From: Polaromonas sp. C04
Lineage (GTDB): Bacteria; Pseudomonadota; Gammaproteobacteria; Burkholderiales; Burkholderiaceae_C
Reading direction: 5' to 3'
Assembly: GCF_002002705.1 (NCBI RefSeq)
Contig: NZ_MUNS01000028.1
Span: 1 to 64,000 of the forward strand
DNA length: 64,000 nucleotides
In this document: positions 16,098-27,302 of the stretch, in pieces
Layout of the letters: every line of letters starts with the position of its first letter
Numbering within the stretch: the stretch's first letter is position 1
Notes under the pieces: generated by a model
The model's database searches: none
The model's input: the letters and a program-made list of their open reading frames with translations, nothing else
What the model was told of the DNA's origin: nothing
Position numbers and translations under genes: made by a program

Positions 16098-16841
16098 CTA
16101 GAGCGTGAGGGCGGCCAGCACCGCCAGCGGCGCGGTCTCCGCACGCAGCACACGCGGGCCCAGCGTCACCGGCAGGAAGCCGGCGGCCAGCGCGGCGGCC
16201 TCTTCGGTCGATGTCAGTCCGCCTTCCGGGCCGGACAACAGTGTGACGGGGCCGCCGCCACCGGCTGCCACCTCGGCCAGCCGCCGCGCGTCGGGGCGCA
16301 GCGACAGCAGCAGGCGCGTGCCGTGCACCGGCGCGTCGGGCGGCGCGGCGCGGCCGTCCTCGCTGGCCAGCCACTCGGCCAGGCTTTGTGCATCGTGAAT
16401 CGGCGGCACGCGGTTGCGCCCGCATTGCTCGCAGGCGGCGCTGGCCACGGCGCGCCAGTGCGCCAGTTTTTTTCCGGCGCGCTCGCCCTTGAGCTTGAGC
16501 ACGCTGCGCTCGGCCAGCAGCGGCGTGAGACTGGCCGCGCCGAGCTCGGCAGCCTTCTCCATCAGCCAGTCCATGCGCTCGTTGGCGCTGATCCCGGCCA
16601 GCAGGTGCACGGCGCGCACTGCTTCGCGCTCGACAGCGTGGTGCGCGCCGACGGCCACCTGCACATCGCTGCGGCCCATGCGGGTCACGCGGGCGTCCCA
16701 TTCGCCGCCCGCGCCGTTGAACAGGGTGATGGCGTGGCCCGGCTGCAGGCGCAGCACCTGCACATGGCGCGCGGCATCCGGGGGCAGGTCCAGCGGGGTG
16801 CCGGTGGCGAGCGGCACGGGGCAGTAAAAGCGCGGCATCAA
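16098..16841 (-). CDS. rsmE: 16S rRNA (uracil-1498-N3)-methyltransferase
   Basis: A 247-residue SPOUT-class enzyme that methylates U1498 of 16S rRNA in assembled 30S subunits. The N-terminal PUA-like domain starts MMPRFYCPVPLATG and includes HVQVLRLQPGHAITLFNG. The C-terminal trefoil knot binds SAM through LLSGPEGGLTSTEEAAA and LGPRVLRAETAPLAVLAAL. Length is normal. It is followed upstream by a repeat-B copy and amgK in the same direction. Confidence 0.95.
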   Translation of the reverse strand: MMPRFYCPVPLATGTPLDLPPDAARHVQVLRLQPGHAITLFNGAGGEWDARVTRMGRSDVQVAVGAHHAVEREAVRAVHLLAGISANERMDWLMEKAAELGAASLTPLLAERSVLKLKGERAGKKLAHWRAVASAACEQCGRNRVPPIHDAQSLAEWLASEDGRAAPPDAPVHGTRLLLSLRPDARRLAEVAAGGGGPVTLLSGPEGGLTSTEEAAALAAGFLPVTLGPRVLRAETAPLAVLAALTL

Positions 16842-16848
16842 ATGGGGT

Positions 16849-16905
16849 GAGCTATCAAAAGAAGAGCTGACTTCGGAGGCGGGATATGGGTTGCAGCCAC
16901 TTTTT
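16849..16905 (+). repeat. Repeat B copy between rsmE and amgK
   Basis: GAGCTATCAAAAGAAGAGCTG opens the element (one mismatch in the palindrome) and GGGATATGGGTTGCAGCC followed by a T-rich tail closes it, in step with the copy at 37414-37466. It fills the whole gap between the two genes. Confidence 0.6.
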
Positions 16906-16907
16906 CC

Positions 16908-18026
16908 TTAAACCCGGCCATACGCGTAACCCGTGACGGCCTGGGTGCCCTCGACCTTGTCGATCAGCCGCAAGAGCGGTGTGAGCTCGCGGTAGCGGCC
17001 CGCCGTGGCGCGGATGTAGCCGATGAAGCGCGGCGCATCGGCCAGGTACTTGGGCTTGCCGTCGCGCAGCGTCAGGCGGGCAAAGATGCCGGCCACTTTC
17101 AAATGACGCTGCAGGCCCATCCACTCCACCGCGCGGTAGAACGCGCCGAAGTCGCTGTGCCAGTCCTCGAAGTCCATGAGGCCGGCCTGGCGTGCCTTTT
17201 CCCAGTAGCGGATGGTGATGTCGAGCACGAAGTCTTCTTCCCAACTCAGGAACGCGTCGCGCATCAGGCTCGCGATGTCGTAGGTGACGGGGCCGTAGAC
17301 GGCGTCCTGGAAATCGAGCACACCCAGCGCGGGTGTTGCAAGCATCAGATTTCTGGGCATGAAGTCGCGATGCACATAGACGCTGGGCGCGGCCAGGTTG
17401 CGCTCGACGATGGTGGCAAAAGTCTTGTCCAGCGTCTCGCGCAGCGTGCCTTCGACCGGCACGCCGCGGTGCCGGGCCAGGTACCAGTCCGGGAACAGCG
17501 CCAGCTCGCGCTGCAGCAGCGCCGCGTCATACGGTGGCAGCACGCCGGGGCGCGACGCTCGCTGCCAGGTGAGCAGCGCGTCCACCGCCTGCAGGTAAAG
17601 GCCCTGGTTGGCCTGCGGCCGTTCGCGATCGATCACGTCCATCAGGGTCTGCGTGCCCAGGTCGCTCAAGAGCAAGAAGCCGCGGGCTTCGTCCCAGGCC
17701 AGGATGTGCGGCACGTTCAGTCCGGCGTCCAGCATCAGCGCGGCGACCTTGACGAACGGGCGGCAGTCTTCCAGCCCGGGCGGCGCATCCATGATGATGA
17801 AGGGGGTGCCAGTGGCCGAGTCGATGCGCAGGTAGCGCCGAAAGCTCGCGTCGGCCGAGGCCGCGCGCAATGTGGCGCCTTGCAACTGGTAGGGCGCCGC
17901 CACGCCGGCGAGCCAGTCGCGAAAGGCTGCCTCGCGCTGCGGGTCGGGCCAGGCCACGGTGCCAGGACCACTTGAACCAGGTGCAACAAAGGGTGACGGC
18001 GCGGGCGGGGAGTTAAGTGGGCTCAT
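16908..18026 (-). CDS. amgK: N-acetylmuramate/N-acetylglucosamine kinase-like phosphotransferase
   Basis: A 372-residue protein of the aminoglycoside-phosphotransferase fold. The catalytic loop is seen as YVHRDFMPRNLML and the metal-binding DFQDAVYGPVTYD follows. LLLSDLGTQTLMD and the N-terminal FRRYLRI with FIIMDAPPG are typical. Position divergent from lptD is the classic place of amgK, whose product phosphorylates the anomeric carbon of MurNAc in cell-wall recycling. The next enzyme of that path, MurU, is encoded in this window at 34293-35027. About 14 N-terminal residues are low-complexity. Confidence 0.85.
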   Translation of the reverse strand: MSPLNSPPAPSPFVAPGSSGPGTVAWPDPQREAAFRDWLAGVAAPYQLQGATLRAASADASFRRYLRIDSATGTPFIIMDAPPGLEDCRPFVKVAALMLDAGLNVPHILAWDEARGFLLLSDLGTQTLMDVIDRERPQANQGLYLQAVDALLTWQRASRPGVLPPYDAALLQRELALFPDWYLARHRGVPVEGTLRETLDKTFATIVERNLAAPSVYVHRDFMPRNLMLATPALGVLDFQDAVYGPVTYDIASLMRDAFLSWEEDFVLDITIRYWEKARQAGLMDFEDWHSDFGAFYRAVEWMGLQRHLKVAGIFARLTLRDGKPKYLADAPRFIGYIRATAGRYRELTPLLRLIDKVEGTQAVTGYAYGRV

Positions 18027-18132
18027 GGATAATCCATTCTACAAACCCGGCCTGCTGCCGGCCGACCGGTTTGCCGGTTTTGTTTCACCCACCGCTGACC
18101 CGACAGACTCGCCTGATGGACCCCTTGATTTG

Positions 18133-20517
18133 ATGGACGACCCCAAACGCCGGGCACTGCGCTGCCGTTTCGTCCTCACGCCGGTGGCCTGGGTCGCGTG
18201 CGCGCTGCTGCACGGCTTGCCGGCGCGGGCCCAGGCGGTGGACGACGCGCCACTGATCCTCAAGCGCAGCACGCTGCTGCAGGAGAAGATTCCCGAGGCG
18301 ACGCGCCAGCAGCTGCCGACGTTCGTGTCGGGCGAGCGCCTGTCGGGTCAGACGGATCTGGACACCGAGGTGCAAGGCAACGCCGAGCTGCGCCGCGGCG
18401 ACACGATGATCCGGGCCGACCGGATCGACTACAACCAGCCCGAGGATCTGGCTCGCGCGCATGGTGATGTTCATGTCAACCGCGCCGGCAACGTCTATGA
18501 AGGTCCGGTGCTGCAGCTCCACCTGGATTCGTTCGAAGGCTTCTTTACCCAACCCGACTACCGCTTTCTCAACAACGCCTACGGTCATGCCGAGCGGATC
18601 GACTTCATCGACGACAAGCACTCGGTCGCGCACAACGCAACCTATACCACCTGCCAGCGCAAGCCGGGTCCGAGCTGGATGCCCGACTGGATTTTCAAGG
18701 CCACCACCTTGCAGTTCGACACGGATGAAGATGTGGGCCGGGCCGAGGGCGCGCAGCTGCGCTTCAAGGACGTGCCGATCCTGCCGTTTCCGGATATGAG
18801 CTTTCCGCTCAGCGACAAGCGCAAGTCGGGCCTGTTGCCGCCCACCCTCGGCATGAACAGCGTGAACGGCATCGACCTCGTGCAGCCGTACTACTGGGAC
18901 ATTGCACCGAACCGGGATGCGACGCTGTCGCCGGAGCTGATGAGCCGGCGCGGCCTCAATCTCGGCGGCGAGTTCCGCTACCTCGAAGCGCCGTACCGGG
19001 GACAGATCAGTGCCAACTACATGCCTACCGACATGCTGCGCGACCGTGACCGCTGGTCTTATGCCACCACCGACTCGGGCACCATCAACACCGGCATTTC
19101 CAGCATCGGCAACCTGGGTTTCAACGTGAACCTGAACCGGGTCAGCGATGACAACTATGCGATCGACTTCCCGCATGCGCTGCCCTCGCTGATCCAGCAG
19201 GTGCTGCCCAACGATGCGTCGCTGTCGTGGGCCCAGGGCCATTTTTCCGCCAGCGCGCGCACGCTGAAATGGCAGACGCTGCAGGAGGTGGGCTCGCCGA
19301 TCACACCGCCGTATGACCGGCTGCCGCAGTTGACGGGCGCGTACACGCGGCTGGACGCGGGCGGCTTCGACTTTTCCCTCACCGGCGACTACACGCAATT
19401 CAGCGCCGACTCCACGCTGACCCTGCAGCCCAACGCCAAGCGCTCGTATGCACTGGCGCAGATCAGCCACCCGTGGCAGGCGCCGGGCTGGTTCGTGACG
19501 CCCAAGCTGCAGCTCAACGCCACCAGCTATGAATTCGACACTCCGCTGACCAATGGCGCCAGCACCGCCTCGCGCGTGCTGCCCACTTTCAGCCTGGACA
19601 ACGGTCTGGTGTTCGAGCGCGACGCCAGCTACTTTGGCCGCAGCTTTCGCCAGACGCTGGAGCCGCGCGCGTTTTACGTGTACACGCCGTATCGCAACCA
19701 GGGCCTGCTGCCCAATTACGATTCAGCGTTGAACGACTTCAATTTCGCCACCGTCTATACCGAAAACGCATTCAGCGGCAACGACCGTATCTCCGACGCC
19801 AACCTGCTCACGCTGGGCGTCACCACGCGGCTGCTCGATCCCGATACCGGGGCGGAAGCGGCCCGCTTTGGGGTGGCGCAGCGCCTGCGTTTCAAACAGC
19901 AGCAGGTCACGCTGCCTGGCGGCACGCCGGACCCGGCCGGTGTCAGCGACCTGCTGCTGGGCACCTCGATCAACTGGACGCCTCGGTGGTCGCTCGACGC
20001 CTCGGGCCAGATCAACCTCAAGACCCACGAGTCGCTCAGCTCCTCGATCGGCGGCCATTACAGCCCCGGCAGCTACCGGGTGGTCAACGCCTCCTACACG
20101 AAGTACATCGACCCCGTGACGCCGACCAACTCCAGCACGCAGTGGGACCTCAGCTGGCAATGGCCGATCAACGACCTGTGGGGTGACAAGGGCAGGAACC
20201 TGGGGCCGGGGCTCGGGCAGGGCGAGGGCCGCTGGTACAGTGTGGGCCGCCTGAACTACAGTATGCTGGACCACAAGCTGGTGAATGCCGTCATGGGCCT
20301 TGAGTACGATGCGGGCTGCTGGATCGGGCGCGTCCTGATCGAGCAACTGACCACCAGCACCTTGACCGCCAACAAGAGCATCCAGTTCCAGCTCGAGTTC
20401 GTGGGTTTTTCGCGCCTGGGCTCGAATCCGACCCAGACGCTGCGCACGAACATCCCGGGCTACGATTACCTGCGCCAGCAAACCACCACGCCCAGCCGCT
20501 TTGGCAACTACAACTGA
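18133..20517 (+). CDS. lptD: LPS-assembly protein LptD
   Basis: A 794-residue outer-membrane protein that inserts lipopolysaccharide into the outer leaflet with LptE. A signal peptide ends near LPARAQA. The N-terminal OstA/LptA-like jellyroll covers DLDTEVQGNAELRRGDT through the VHVNRAGNVYEG region. The remaining two thirds form the 26-stranded barrel (LSDKRKSGLLPPTLG and following), ending in QTLRTNIPGYDYL. The start at 18133 gives a normal signal peptide; in-frame ATG 18025 overlaps the amgK start. Its stop overlaps the surA start by one base. Confidence 0.93.
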   Translation: MDDPKRRALRCRFVLTPVAWVACALLHGLPARAQAVDDAPLILKRSTLLQEKIPEATRQQLPTFVSGERLSGQTDLDTEVQGNAELRRGDTMIRADRIDYNQPEDLARAHGDVHVNRAGNVYEGPVLQLHLDSFEGFFTQPDYRFLNNAYGHAERIDFIDDKHSVAHNATYTTCQRKPGPSWMPDWIFKATTLQFDTDEDVGRAEGAQLRFKDVPILPFPDMSFPLSDKRKSGLLPPTLGMNSVNGIDLVQPYYWDIAPNRDATLSPELMSRRGLNLGGEFRYLEAPYRGQISANYMPTDMLRDRDRWSYATTDSGTINTGISSIGNLGFNVNLNRVSDDNYAIDFPHALPSLIQQVLPNDASLSWAQGHFSASARTLKWQTLQEVGSPITPPYDRLPQLTGAYTRLDAGGFDFSLTGDYTQFSADSTLTLQPNAKRSYALAQISHPWQAPGWFVTPKLQLNATSYEFDTPLTNGASTASRVLPTFSLDNGLVFERDASYFGRSFRQTLEPRAFYVYTPYRNQGLLPNYDSALNDFNFATVYTENAFSGNDRISDANLLTLGVTTRLLDPDTGAEAARFGVAQRLRFKQQQVTLPGGTPDPAGVSDLLLGTSINWTPRWSLDASGQINLKTHESLSSSIGGHYSPGSYRVVNASYTKYIDPVTPTNSSTQWDLSWQWPINDLWGDKGRNLGPGLGQGEGRWYSVGRLNYSMLDHKLVNAVMGLEYDAGCWIGRVLIEQLTTSTLTANKSIQFQLEFVGFSRLGSNPTQTLRTNIPGYDYLRQQTTTPSRFGNYN

Positions 20518-21926
20518 TGCATCATTCCCTTTACTCCAACGCCTCCACCATGCTCCAACGCGCCCTCGCCCTCATCCTGGCCGGCCTGATGACCTGGATG
20601 GCCCCGCCCGCCCTGGCCCAGGGTTTGCGCCCGTCTCTCCCATTGGGAGCTGGCGCGGGCCTGCTGCGCGTGCCGACGCCGGCGCCGGTGTCCAGCGCGC
20701 CGCGCCAGGCCGACTACATCGTGGCCGTGGTCAATTCCGAGCCCATCACCAACAATGAGGTGCAGGCGCGCCTGAAGCGCATCGAGCCGCAACTGGCGCA
20801 GCAGGGCGGCCCCATTCCGCCGCACAACGTGCTGGTGCGCCAGGTGCTGGAGCGCCTGATCACTGAAAAGGCCCAGCTGCAGCAGGCCAAGGAACTGGGG
20901 CTGAAGGTGGACGAGGCCAGTGTCGACCAGGCCGAGCAGAATGTGGCGCGGCAAAATCAGGTGGATGTGGCCACGCTGCGCAGCAAGCTGGCAGGCCAGG
21001 GCATCGAGCTCAAGCAGTTCCGCGACGAGTTGCGCAACCAGATCCTGCTGTCCAGATTGCGCGAGCGCGAAGTCGATCCCCAGGTCAAGGTGACAGACCT
21101 CGACGTCGATCAATTTCTCCACGAGCAGCAGGGCAGTACCGATGGAAGCGGGCTGGAGATCAACCTGGCGCAGGTGCTGGTGGTGGTGCCCGAGGGCGCC
21201 AGCGACGCGCAGGTCAAGACGCTGCAGGCGCGCGCCCAGCAGGTGGCCGACCGTGCGCGTGCGGGCGATGATTTTGCCGCCCTGGTCAACGAATACTCCG
21301 GCGCCAGCCGCGGCAACGGCGGCCAGATGGGGCTGCGCGATGCCGCGCGCTACCCGACCCTGTTTGTCGAGGCGACGCGCAATGCGCCGATCGGCGGCAT
21401 CGTCGGGCCGGTGCGCTCGGGCGCCGGTTTCCATATCCTCAAGGTGATCGACAGGCAGCGCGCGGATATGCCCGCGACCGTCACGCAAAGCCATGCGCGC
21501 CACATCCTGCTGCGTATCGGAGCGCAGATGAGTGAGGCGCAGGCGCGCGAGCGGCTGACCGATTTCAGGAACCGCATTCTGGCCAAGCAGGCCGACTTCG
21601 CCACGCTGGCGCGCGAGTATTCGCAGGATGGCAGCGCGCGCGAGGGCGGCGATCTGGGCTGGTCCAATCCGGGCCAGTATGTGCCGGAGTTTGAAAGCGT
21701 CATGAACAGCCTGGCGCCGGGCGAGATCAGCGAGCCGGTGACCTCGCGCTTTGGCGTGCACCTGATCCAGTTGCTGGAACGGCGCGATGTCAAGCTCACC
21801 GATGCGCAAAAGCGCGAGGTCGCGCGCAATATCCTGCGCGAGAAAAAACTCGAGGAAGCCTACGCGACCTGGGCGCAGGATCTGCGCGGGCGCGCCTACG
21901 TCGATTACCGCGATCCGCCGCAATAG
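20517..21926 (+). CDS. surA: Periplasmic chaperone/prolyl isomerase SurA
   Basis: A 469-residue protein. The signal peptide is probably that of the inner start at 20550 ([14 protein letters not shown]) cleaved after PALAQ. The SurA N-terminal chaperone domain ([20 protein letters not shown] onward) precedes two parvulin domains, the first with [16 protein letters not shown] and the second with SRHILLRI-like [11 protein letters not shown] and [18 protein letters not shown]. It folds outer-membrane proteins including LptD, consistent with the lptD-surA operon (TGATG overlap). Confidence 0.95.
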   Translation: MHHSLYSNASTMLQRALALILAGLMTWMAPPALAQGLRPSLPLGAGAGLLRVPTPAPVSSAPRQADYIVAVVNSEPITNNEVQARLKRIEPQLAQQGGPIPPHNVLVRQVLERLITEKAQLQQAKELGLKVDEASVDQAEQNVARQNQVDVATLRSKLAGQGIELKQFRDELRNQILLSRLREREVDPQVKVTDLDVDQFLHEQQGSTDGSGLEINLAQVLVVVPEGASDAQVKTLQARAQQVADRARAGDDFAALVNEYSGASRGNGGQMGLRDAARYPTLFVEATRNAPIGGIVGPVRSGAGFHILKVIDRQRADMPATVTQSHARHILLRIGAQMSEAQARERLTDFRNRILAKQADFATLAREYSQDGSAREGGDLGWSNPGQYVPEFESVMNSLAPGEISEPVTSRFGVHLIQLLERRDVKLTDAQKREVARNILREKKLEEAYATWAQDLRGRAYVDYRDPPQ

Positions 21927-21930
21927 GTAT

Positions 21931-22003
21931 GGCCCCCACGCTTGTCGCTGCGCGTACTGCGCTGCCCCCCGAGGGGGCTGGCCTTGCTTGGGGCGGCCCG
22001 GCG
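21931..22003 (+). repeat. Repeat A, full-length copy between surA and rsmA
   Basis: The element begins GGCCCCCACGCTTGTCGCTG, contains the perfect palindrome GCCCCCCGAGGGGGC near its middle and ends GGGGCGGCCCGGCG. It serves here as the type copy of a roughly 73-bp family also seen at 52990-53063, 56748-56822 and 58262-58335, with a shortened copy in metX. Confidence 0.7.
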
Positions 22004-22050
22004 CGGCGGCCGATGGCCCCCACGCCACGGCCGGTCCCGTTGGTGCGAGG

Positions 22051-22836
22051 ATGAAGCACATCCCGCGCAAGCGCTTTGGCCAGCATTTCCTGACCGACGC
22101 GGCCATCATCGAGGCCATCGTGCGCGAGATTGCGCCGAAGCCCGGCCAGGCCATGGTGGAAATCGGCCCCGGCCTGGCCGCCCTGACGCAGCCGCTGGTG
22201 GAGCGCCTCGGCCAGCTCACGGTGATCGAGCTGGACCGCGATCTGGCGCAGCGCCTGCGTGCGCACGGCCAGCTCACGGTGCTCGAAGCCGATGTGCTGA
22301 AAGTGGACTTTGCCCTTGTCGCACAAGCGCAGACAGCTATCGAAGCAATAGCAAATGGCAAACCCCGGCTGCGCGTCGTCGGCAACCTGCCCTACAACAT
22401 CTCCACCCCGATCCTGTTCCATCTGCTTGGCTTTGTGGACGTGATCGAAGACCAGCACTTCATGCTGCAAAAGGAAGTCGTCGAGCGCATGGTGGCGCGG
22501 CCCGCCACCAGCGACTACGGCCGCCTGTCGGTCATGCTGCAATGGCGCTACGCCATGGAAAACGTGCTGCTCGTGCCGCCCCAGTCGTTCGAGCCGCCGC
22601 CGCGCGTGGACAGCGCCGTGGTGCGCATGGTGCCGCTGCAAAGCCCGGCGCCGGTGGATGTCAAGCGCCTGAGCGAAATCGTCCAGGTGGCGTTCAGCCA
22701 GCGCCGCAAGCTGCTGCGCCACACGCTGGGCCGATGGCTGCAAGAGCAGGGCTTTGCCGGTCAGTTCGACGTGCAGCGCCGGGCCGAGGAGGTGCCGGTA
22801 AATGAGTATCTGGACCTGGCGCTGGCGCTGGTGTGA
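22051..22836 (+). CDS. rsmA: 16S rRNA (adenine1518/1519-N6)-dimethyltransferase
   Basis: A 261-residue KsgA-family enzyme dimethylating two adjacent adenines in helix 45. It starts [17 protein letters not shown], the family signature, followed by SAM motif [13 protein letters not shown] and catalytic [10 protein letters not shown]. Residues about 93-104 ([12 protein letters not shown]) look inserted before [11 protein letters not shown] and correspond to a repeat-B half copy (22335-22352). The only nearby purine-rich sequence, GCGAGG, touches the ATG. A pdxA gene, common between surA and rsmA in related bacteria, is absent. Confidence 0.95.
   Translation: MKHIPRKRFGQHFLTDAAIIEAIVREIAPKPGQAMVEIGPGLAALTQPLVERLGQLTVIELDRDLAQRLRAHGQLTVLEADVLKVDFALVAQAQTAIEAIANGKPRLRVVGNLPYNISTPILFHLLGFVDVIEDQHFMLQKEVVERMVARPATSDYGRLSVMLQWRYAMENVLLVPPQSFEPPPRVDSAVVRMVPLQSPAPVDVKRLSEIVQVAFSQRRKLLRHTLGRWLQEQGFAGQFDVQRRAEEVPVNEYLDLALALV
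22335..22352 (-). repeat. Repeat B half copy inside rsmA
   Basis: AGCTATCGAAGCAATAGC is the terminal palindrome of repeat B; on the minus strand it is followed by CTGTCTGCGCTTGTGCG, which matches the next part of the family. It adds residues to RsmA in frame. Confidence 0.5.
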
Positions 22837-22850
22837 CCGGCCCGGCCATG

Positions 22851-22878
22851 AAAAAGCCCGTCACCGGACGGGCTTTTT
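22851..22878 (+). terminator. Rho-independent terminator after rsmA
   Basis: A perfect 12-bp stem AAAAAGCCCGTC (22851-22862) with GACGGGCTTTTT (22867-22878) has a 4-nt loop. It sits 14 bases after the rsmA stop and would also work in the opposite direction. Confidence 0.9.
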
Positions 22879-22929
22879 GAATGGCGGCTGTGTGACCCCA
22901 CCCCGGATTTGTGCCGGTTCCCTGACGGT

Positions 22930-23178
22930 TCAGGCCGCGGCTAGCCAGTAGCCCGAATTGAACGGGCTGCTCATGCGCAGCGCCAGCGGAGAGATGTCCA
23001 CCAGCAGGTCGGTCGGCATTTTCTCGCCCGACTCGGTTGTCAAATCGATGCCGGCCGGCGCGTCGCCGCCCTTGCCGTCGCTGTGTGCCTCTTTCGCCCG
23101 TTCTGCTTGGCTGGTGTGTGCAGAACGGGCTACAGAAAAGAATAGAAGCATCTGAAGGGTATTTTTCGATCCCCCCAA
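22930..23178 (-). CDS. Uncharacterised short ORF after barstar gene
   Basis: An 82-codon frame whose second half (from about GKGGDAPAGIDLTT to SPFNSGYWLAAA) has the strong G/C third-position bias of genes here, while the first quarter overlaps barstar by 49 bases and is less gene-like. It may be a small protein with a later start, or the 3' remnant of a lost gene. I do not recognise the sequence. Confidence 0.3.
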   Translation of the reverse strand: MGGSKNTLQMLLFFSVARSAHTSQAERAKEAHSDGKGGDAPAGIDLTTESGEKMPTDLLVDISPLALRMSSPFNSGYWLAAA

Positions 23179-23531
23179 TAGTCTGCAGCGTCGCGGAAGA
23201 TGTCCAGCAGCTGCTCGCGCGCCTCCTTGTCAAACTTGCCGTTGGCCGGGATGTGCTCGAGCACAATGACGAAGCCGGGCTGCGGCCCCGACTTGTGCAG
23301 CGGGTCGGTCATGCAGTCGTAGAGCGCATCAAAGTTTTTGCCGAAGTGGGCTGGAAACGTGAATTGCTGGGCGATCAGGTCCAGCACGTCCTGTTTGCTC
23401 TGGGCGCTGGCGAGGTTGGCGTACAAGAAGTGCTGACCCAGGTGCTGGGCAGCGTCCTGCAGTTCCTGCACCCGGAAGGCGCGGATCGACTGCACGATGT
23501 TGGTTCTTACGGTACGAAGTGGTGTATCCAT
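23130..23531 (-). CDS. Barstar-family ribonuclease inhibitor
   Basis: A 133-residue barstar-fold protein (start MDTPLRTVRTN; an in-frame ATG 24 bases upstream is possible). The family core is seen as AAQHLGQHFLYANLASAQSK followed by PAHFGKNFDALYDCMTDPL, with the acidic RNase-binding face in that loop. FRDAADYWGDRKIPFRCFY closes the domain. It is immediately downstream of a barnase-like RNase gene in the same direction, so it is the presumed intracellular immunity protein protecting the producer. Confidence 0.9.
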   Translation of the reverse strand: MDTPLRTVRTNIVQSIRAFRVQELQDAAQHLGQHFLYANLASAQSKQDVLDLIAQQFTFPAHFGKNFDALYDCMTDPLHKSGPQPGFVIVLEHIPANGKFDKEAREQLLDIFRDAADYWGDRKIPFRCFYSFL

Positions 23532-23619
23532 CTCCGCTTCTCTTTCTATAGTCATAAATCCAATCCGGCCTTGTGGGCCGGTACCCCAGTTTTTCAGGCT
23601 GGTTCAAAATGCCGGGCCG

Positions 23620-24024
23620 TCATTCGACGATCCGACGAAAACTGGCGTAGTGGTCGCCCGTGTAATAACAGGCGTCGGGCGCCTGCACACGGCCGCCACA
23701 CACGATGCGCCGGGCACCGCGGTCACGCGAATAGGGCGTTCTCACCGTGTACTCGTGGTAGTAGCCGCGCCTTTGCGCCGGCAACTGCCGCTCGCGATTG
23801 CCAAACACCACACCGTCCTTGTCATACGGAAACGGCCCGCCCTGACGGATCAGCCGGTAGGTTTCGCGCCCTTGAATCGGCAACTCGGCGACTGAAACGG
23901 TCGGCAGGTTATCCTCTGGCAGTGGCTGTCTGGCACGCACCAAAGTGGTGCCAATCAACGTCGCTGCCAGGAAAATACAAGCGAGTCCTGATTTGCTTTT
24001 TTTGATGGTTGCGGCTCGCAACAT
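23620..24024 (-). CDS. Secreted barnase-like guanyl-specific ribonuclease
   Basis: A 134-residue protein. The N-terminus is Lys-rich and hydrophobic (CIFLAATLIGTTLVRARQ), a signal peptide. The catalytic domain carries the microbial RNase triad in order: Glu91 in YYHEYTV, Arg105/Arg106 in RGARRIVCGG, and His125 in GDHYASFRRIVE. PFPYDKDGVVFGNRE is also typical of the barnase/RNase N1 family. It likely degrades RNA outside the cell or in rivals, with barstar as antidote. Confidence 0.9.
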   Translation of the reverse strand: MLRAATIKKSKSGLACIFLAATLIGTTLVRARQPLPEDNLPTVSVAELPIQGRETYRLIRQGGPFPYDKDGVVFGNRERQLPAQRRGYYHEYTVRTPYSRDRGARRIVCGGRVQAPDACYYTGDHYASFRRIVE

Positions 24025-24102
24025 GAAATACGCCTTTCGGAAACTCCGGGTTAACCCGGAATTTCAAGCCGCTAGTGTGCCGCAAGTGTTTCGGAAATGC
24101 AA

Positions 24103-24129
24103 GCGGCTGCCCAAATTTTGGGCAGCCGC
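24103..24129 (-). terminator. Palindrome between maeB and the RNase gene
   Basis: GCGGCTGCCCAAA (24103-24115) is perfectly complementary to TTTGGGCAGCCGC (24117-24129), so the real loop is the AT-rich centre. It lies past the maeB stop and has no long U tract, so it is a probable but non-canonical terminator or attenuator. Confidence 0.5.
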
Positions 24130-24178
24130 AGAGAGCGTTTTGGGGTTAAAAAGTTAGTGCTTGCTGTCTAAAAACAGT

Positions 24179-26488
<2,310 letters not shown>

Positions 26489-26620
26489 ACGGTGTCTCCG
26501 TCAGCTTCTATAAAGGAGTTTGATTGTAGACCGCGCTATGCGGGGCTCTGCCACGGAAATCCACCGCAAAACGGGACGCCGGCGCCACAGGCGCTACCAT
26601 TGCCAAAACCCGTTTCAATC

Positions 26621-27292
26621 GTGAACTACACATTTCAATTCGGCGCGGTCTTTGCCGCCTGGCCGCTACTGCTCAAGGGCACGTGGATCACGATCCAGTT
26701 GTCCGTCCTGGCGATGCTGGGCGGCCTGGCGGTCGCGATCGTCTGTGCCTGGGGCAAGACGGCGGGGCCGCGCGCGCTGCGCTGGGTCATCAACACCTAC
26801 ATCGAGGTGATCCGCAACACGCCCTTCCTGGTGCAGTTGTTTTTCTTCTTCTTTGCGTTGCCGGCCATCGGCTTGCGCTGGTCGGCGCACACGGCGGCGC
26901 TGACGGCGATGGTGGTCAATCTGGGCGCCTACGCCACCGAGATCATCCGCGCCGGCATCGAATCGATCCCAAAGGGCCAGATCGAAGCCGCCCTGGCGCT
27001 CAACCTCAAGCGCCACGAGATCTTCCGCTTCGTCATCCTCAAGCCCGCGCTGAAAGCCATCTTTCCGGCGCTGACCAGCCAGTTCATCCTGCTGATGTTG
27101 AGCTCGGCCGTGGTCTCGGTGATCTCCGCCGACGACCTGACATCGGTGGCGGCCAACCTGCAGTCGCAGACCTTTCGCAGCTTCGAGATCTACATCGTTG
27201 TAACCGTCATCTACCTGGTGCTGGCGCTGTCCTTTTCCGCCCTGTTCAAGCTGGTCTACCAGTGGGGGCTGAGCTACCCCGACCGCCGGTAA
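26621..27292 (+). CDS. Amino-acid ABC transporter permease (first)
   Basis: A 223-residue HisM-type inner-membrane permease. GTG 26621 gives the expected N-terminus VNYTFQFGAVFAAWPLL; the frame stays open far upstream but that part is antisense to maeB. Seen are about five membrane segments, the TPFLVQLFFFFFALP stretch and the ATPase-contact EAA loop (IESIPKGQIEAALALNLKR). It forms the channel with the next gene. Confidence 0.93.
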   Translation: MNYTFQFGAVFAAWPLLLKGTWITIQLSVLAMLGGLAVAIVCAWGKTAGPRALRWVINTYIEVIRNTPFLVQLFFFFFALPAIGLRWSAHTAALTAMVVNLGAYATEIIRAGIESIPKGQIEAALALNLKRHEIFRFVILKPALKAIFPALTSQFILLMLSSAVVSVISADDLTSVAANLQSQTFRSFEIYIVVTVIYLVLALSFSALFKLVYQWGLSYPDRR

Positions 27293-27302
27293 CCCTCACA
27301 CC

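Noticed and set aside
20611-20655. Possible repeat-A fragment in surA
   Set aside because: CTCTCCCATTGGGAGCTGG only loosely resembles the core of repeat A and lacks both ends.
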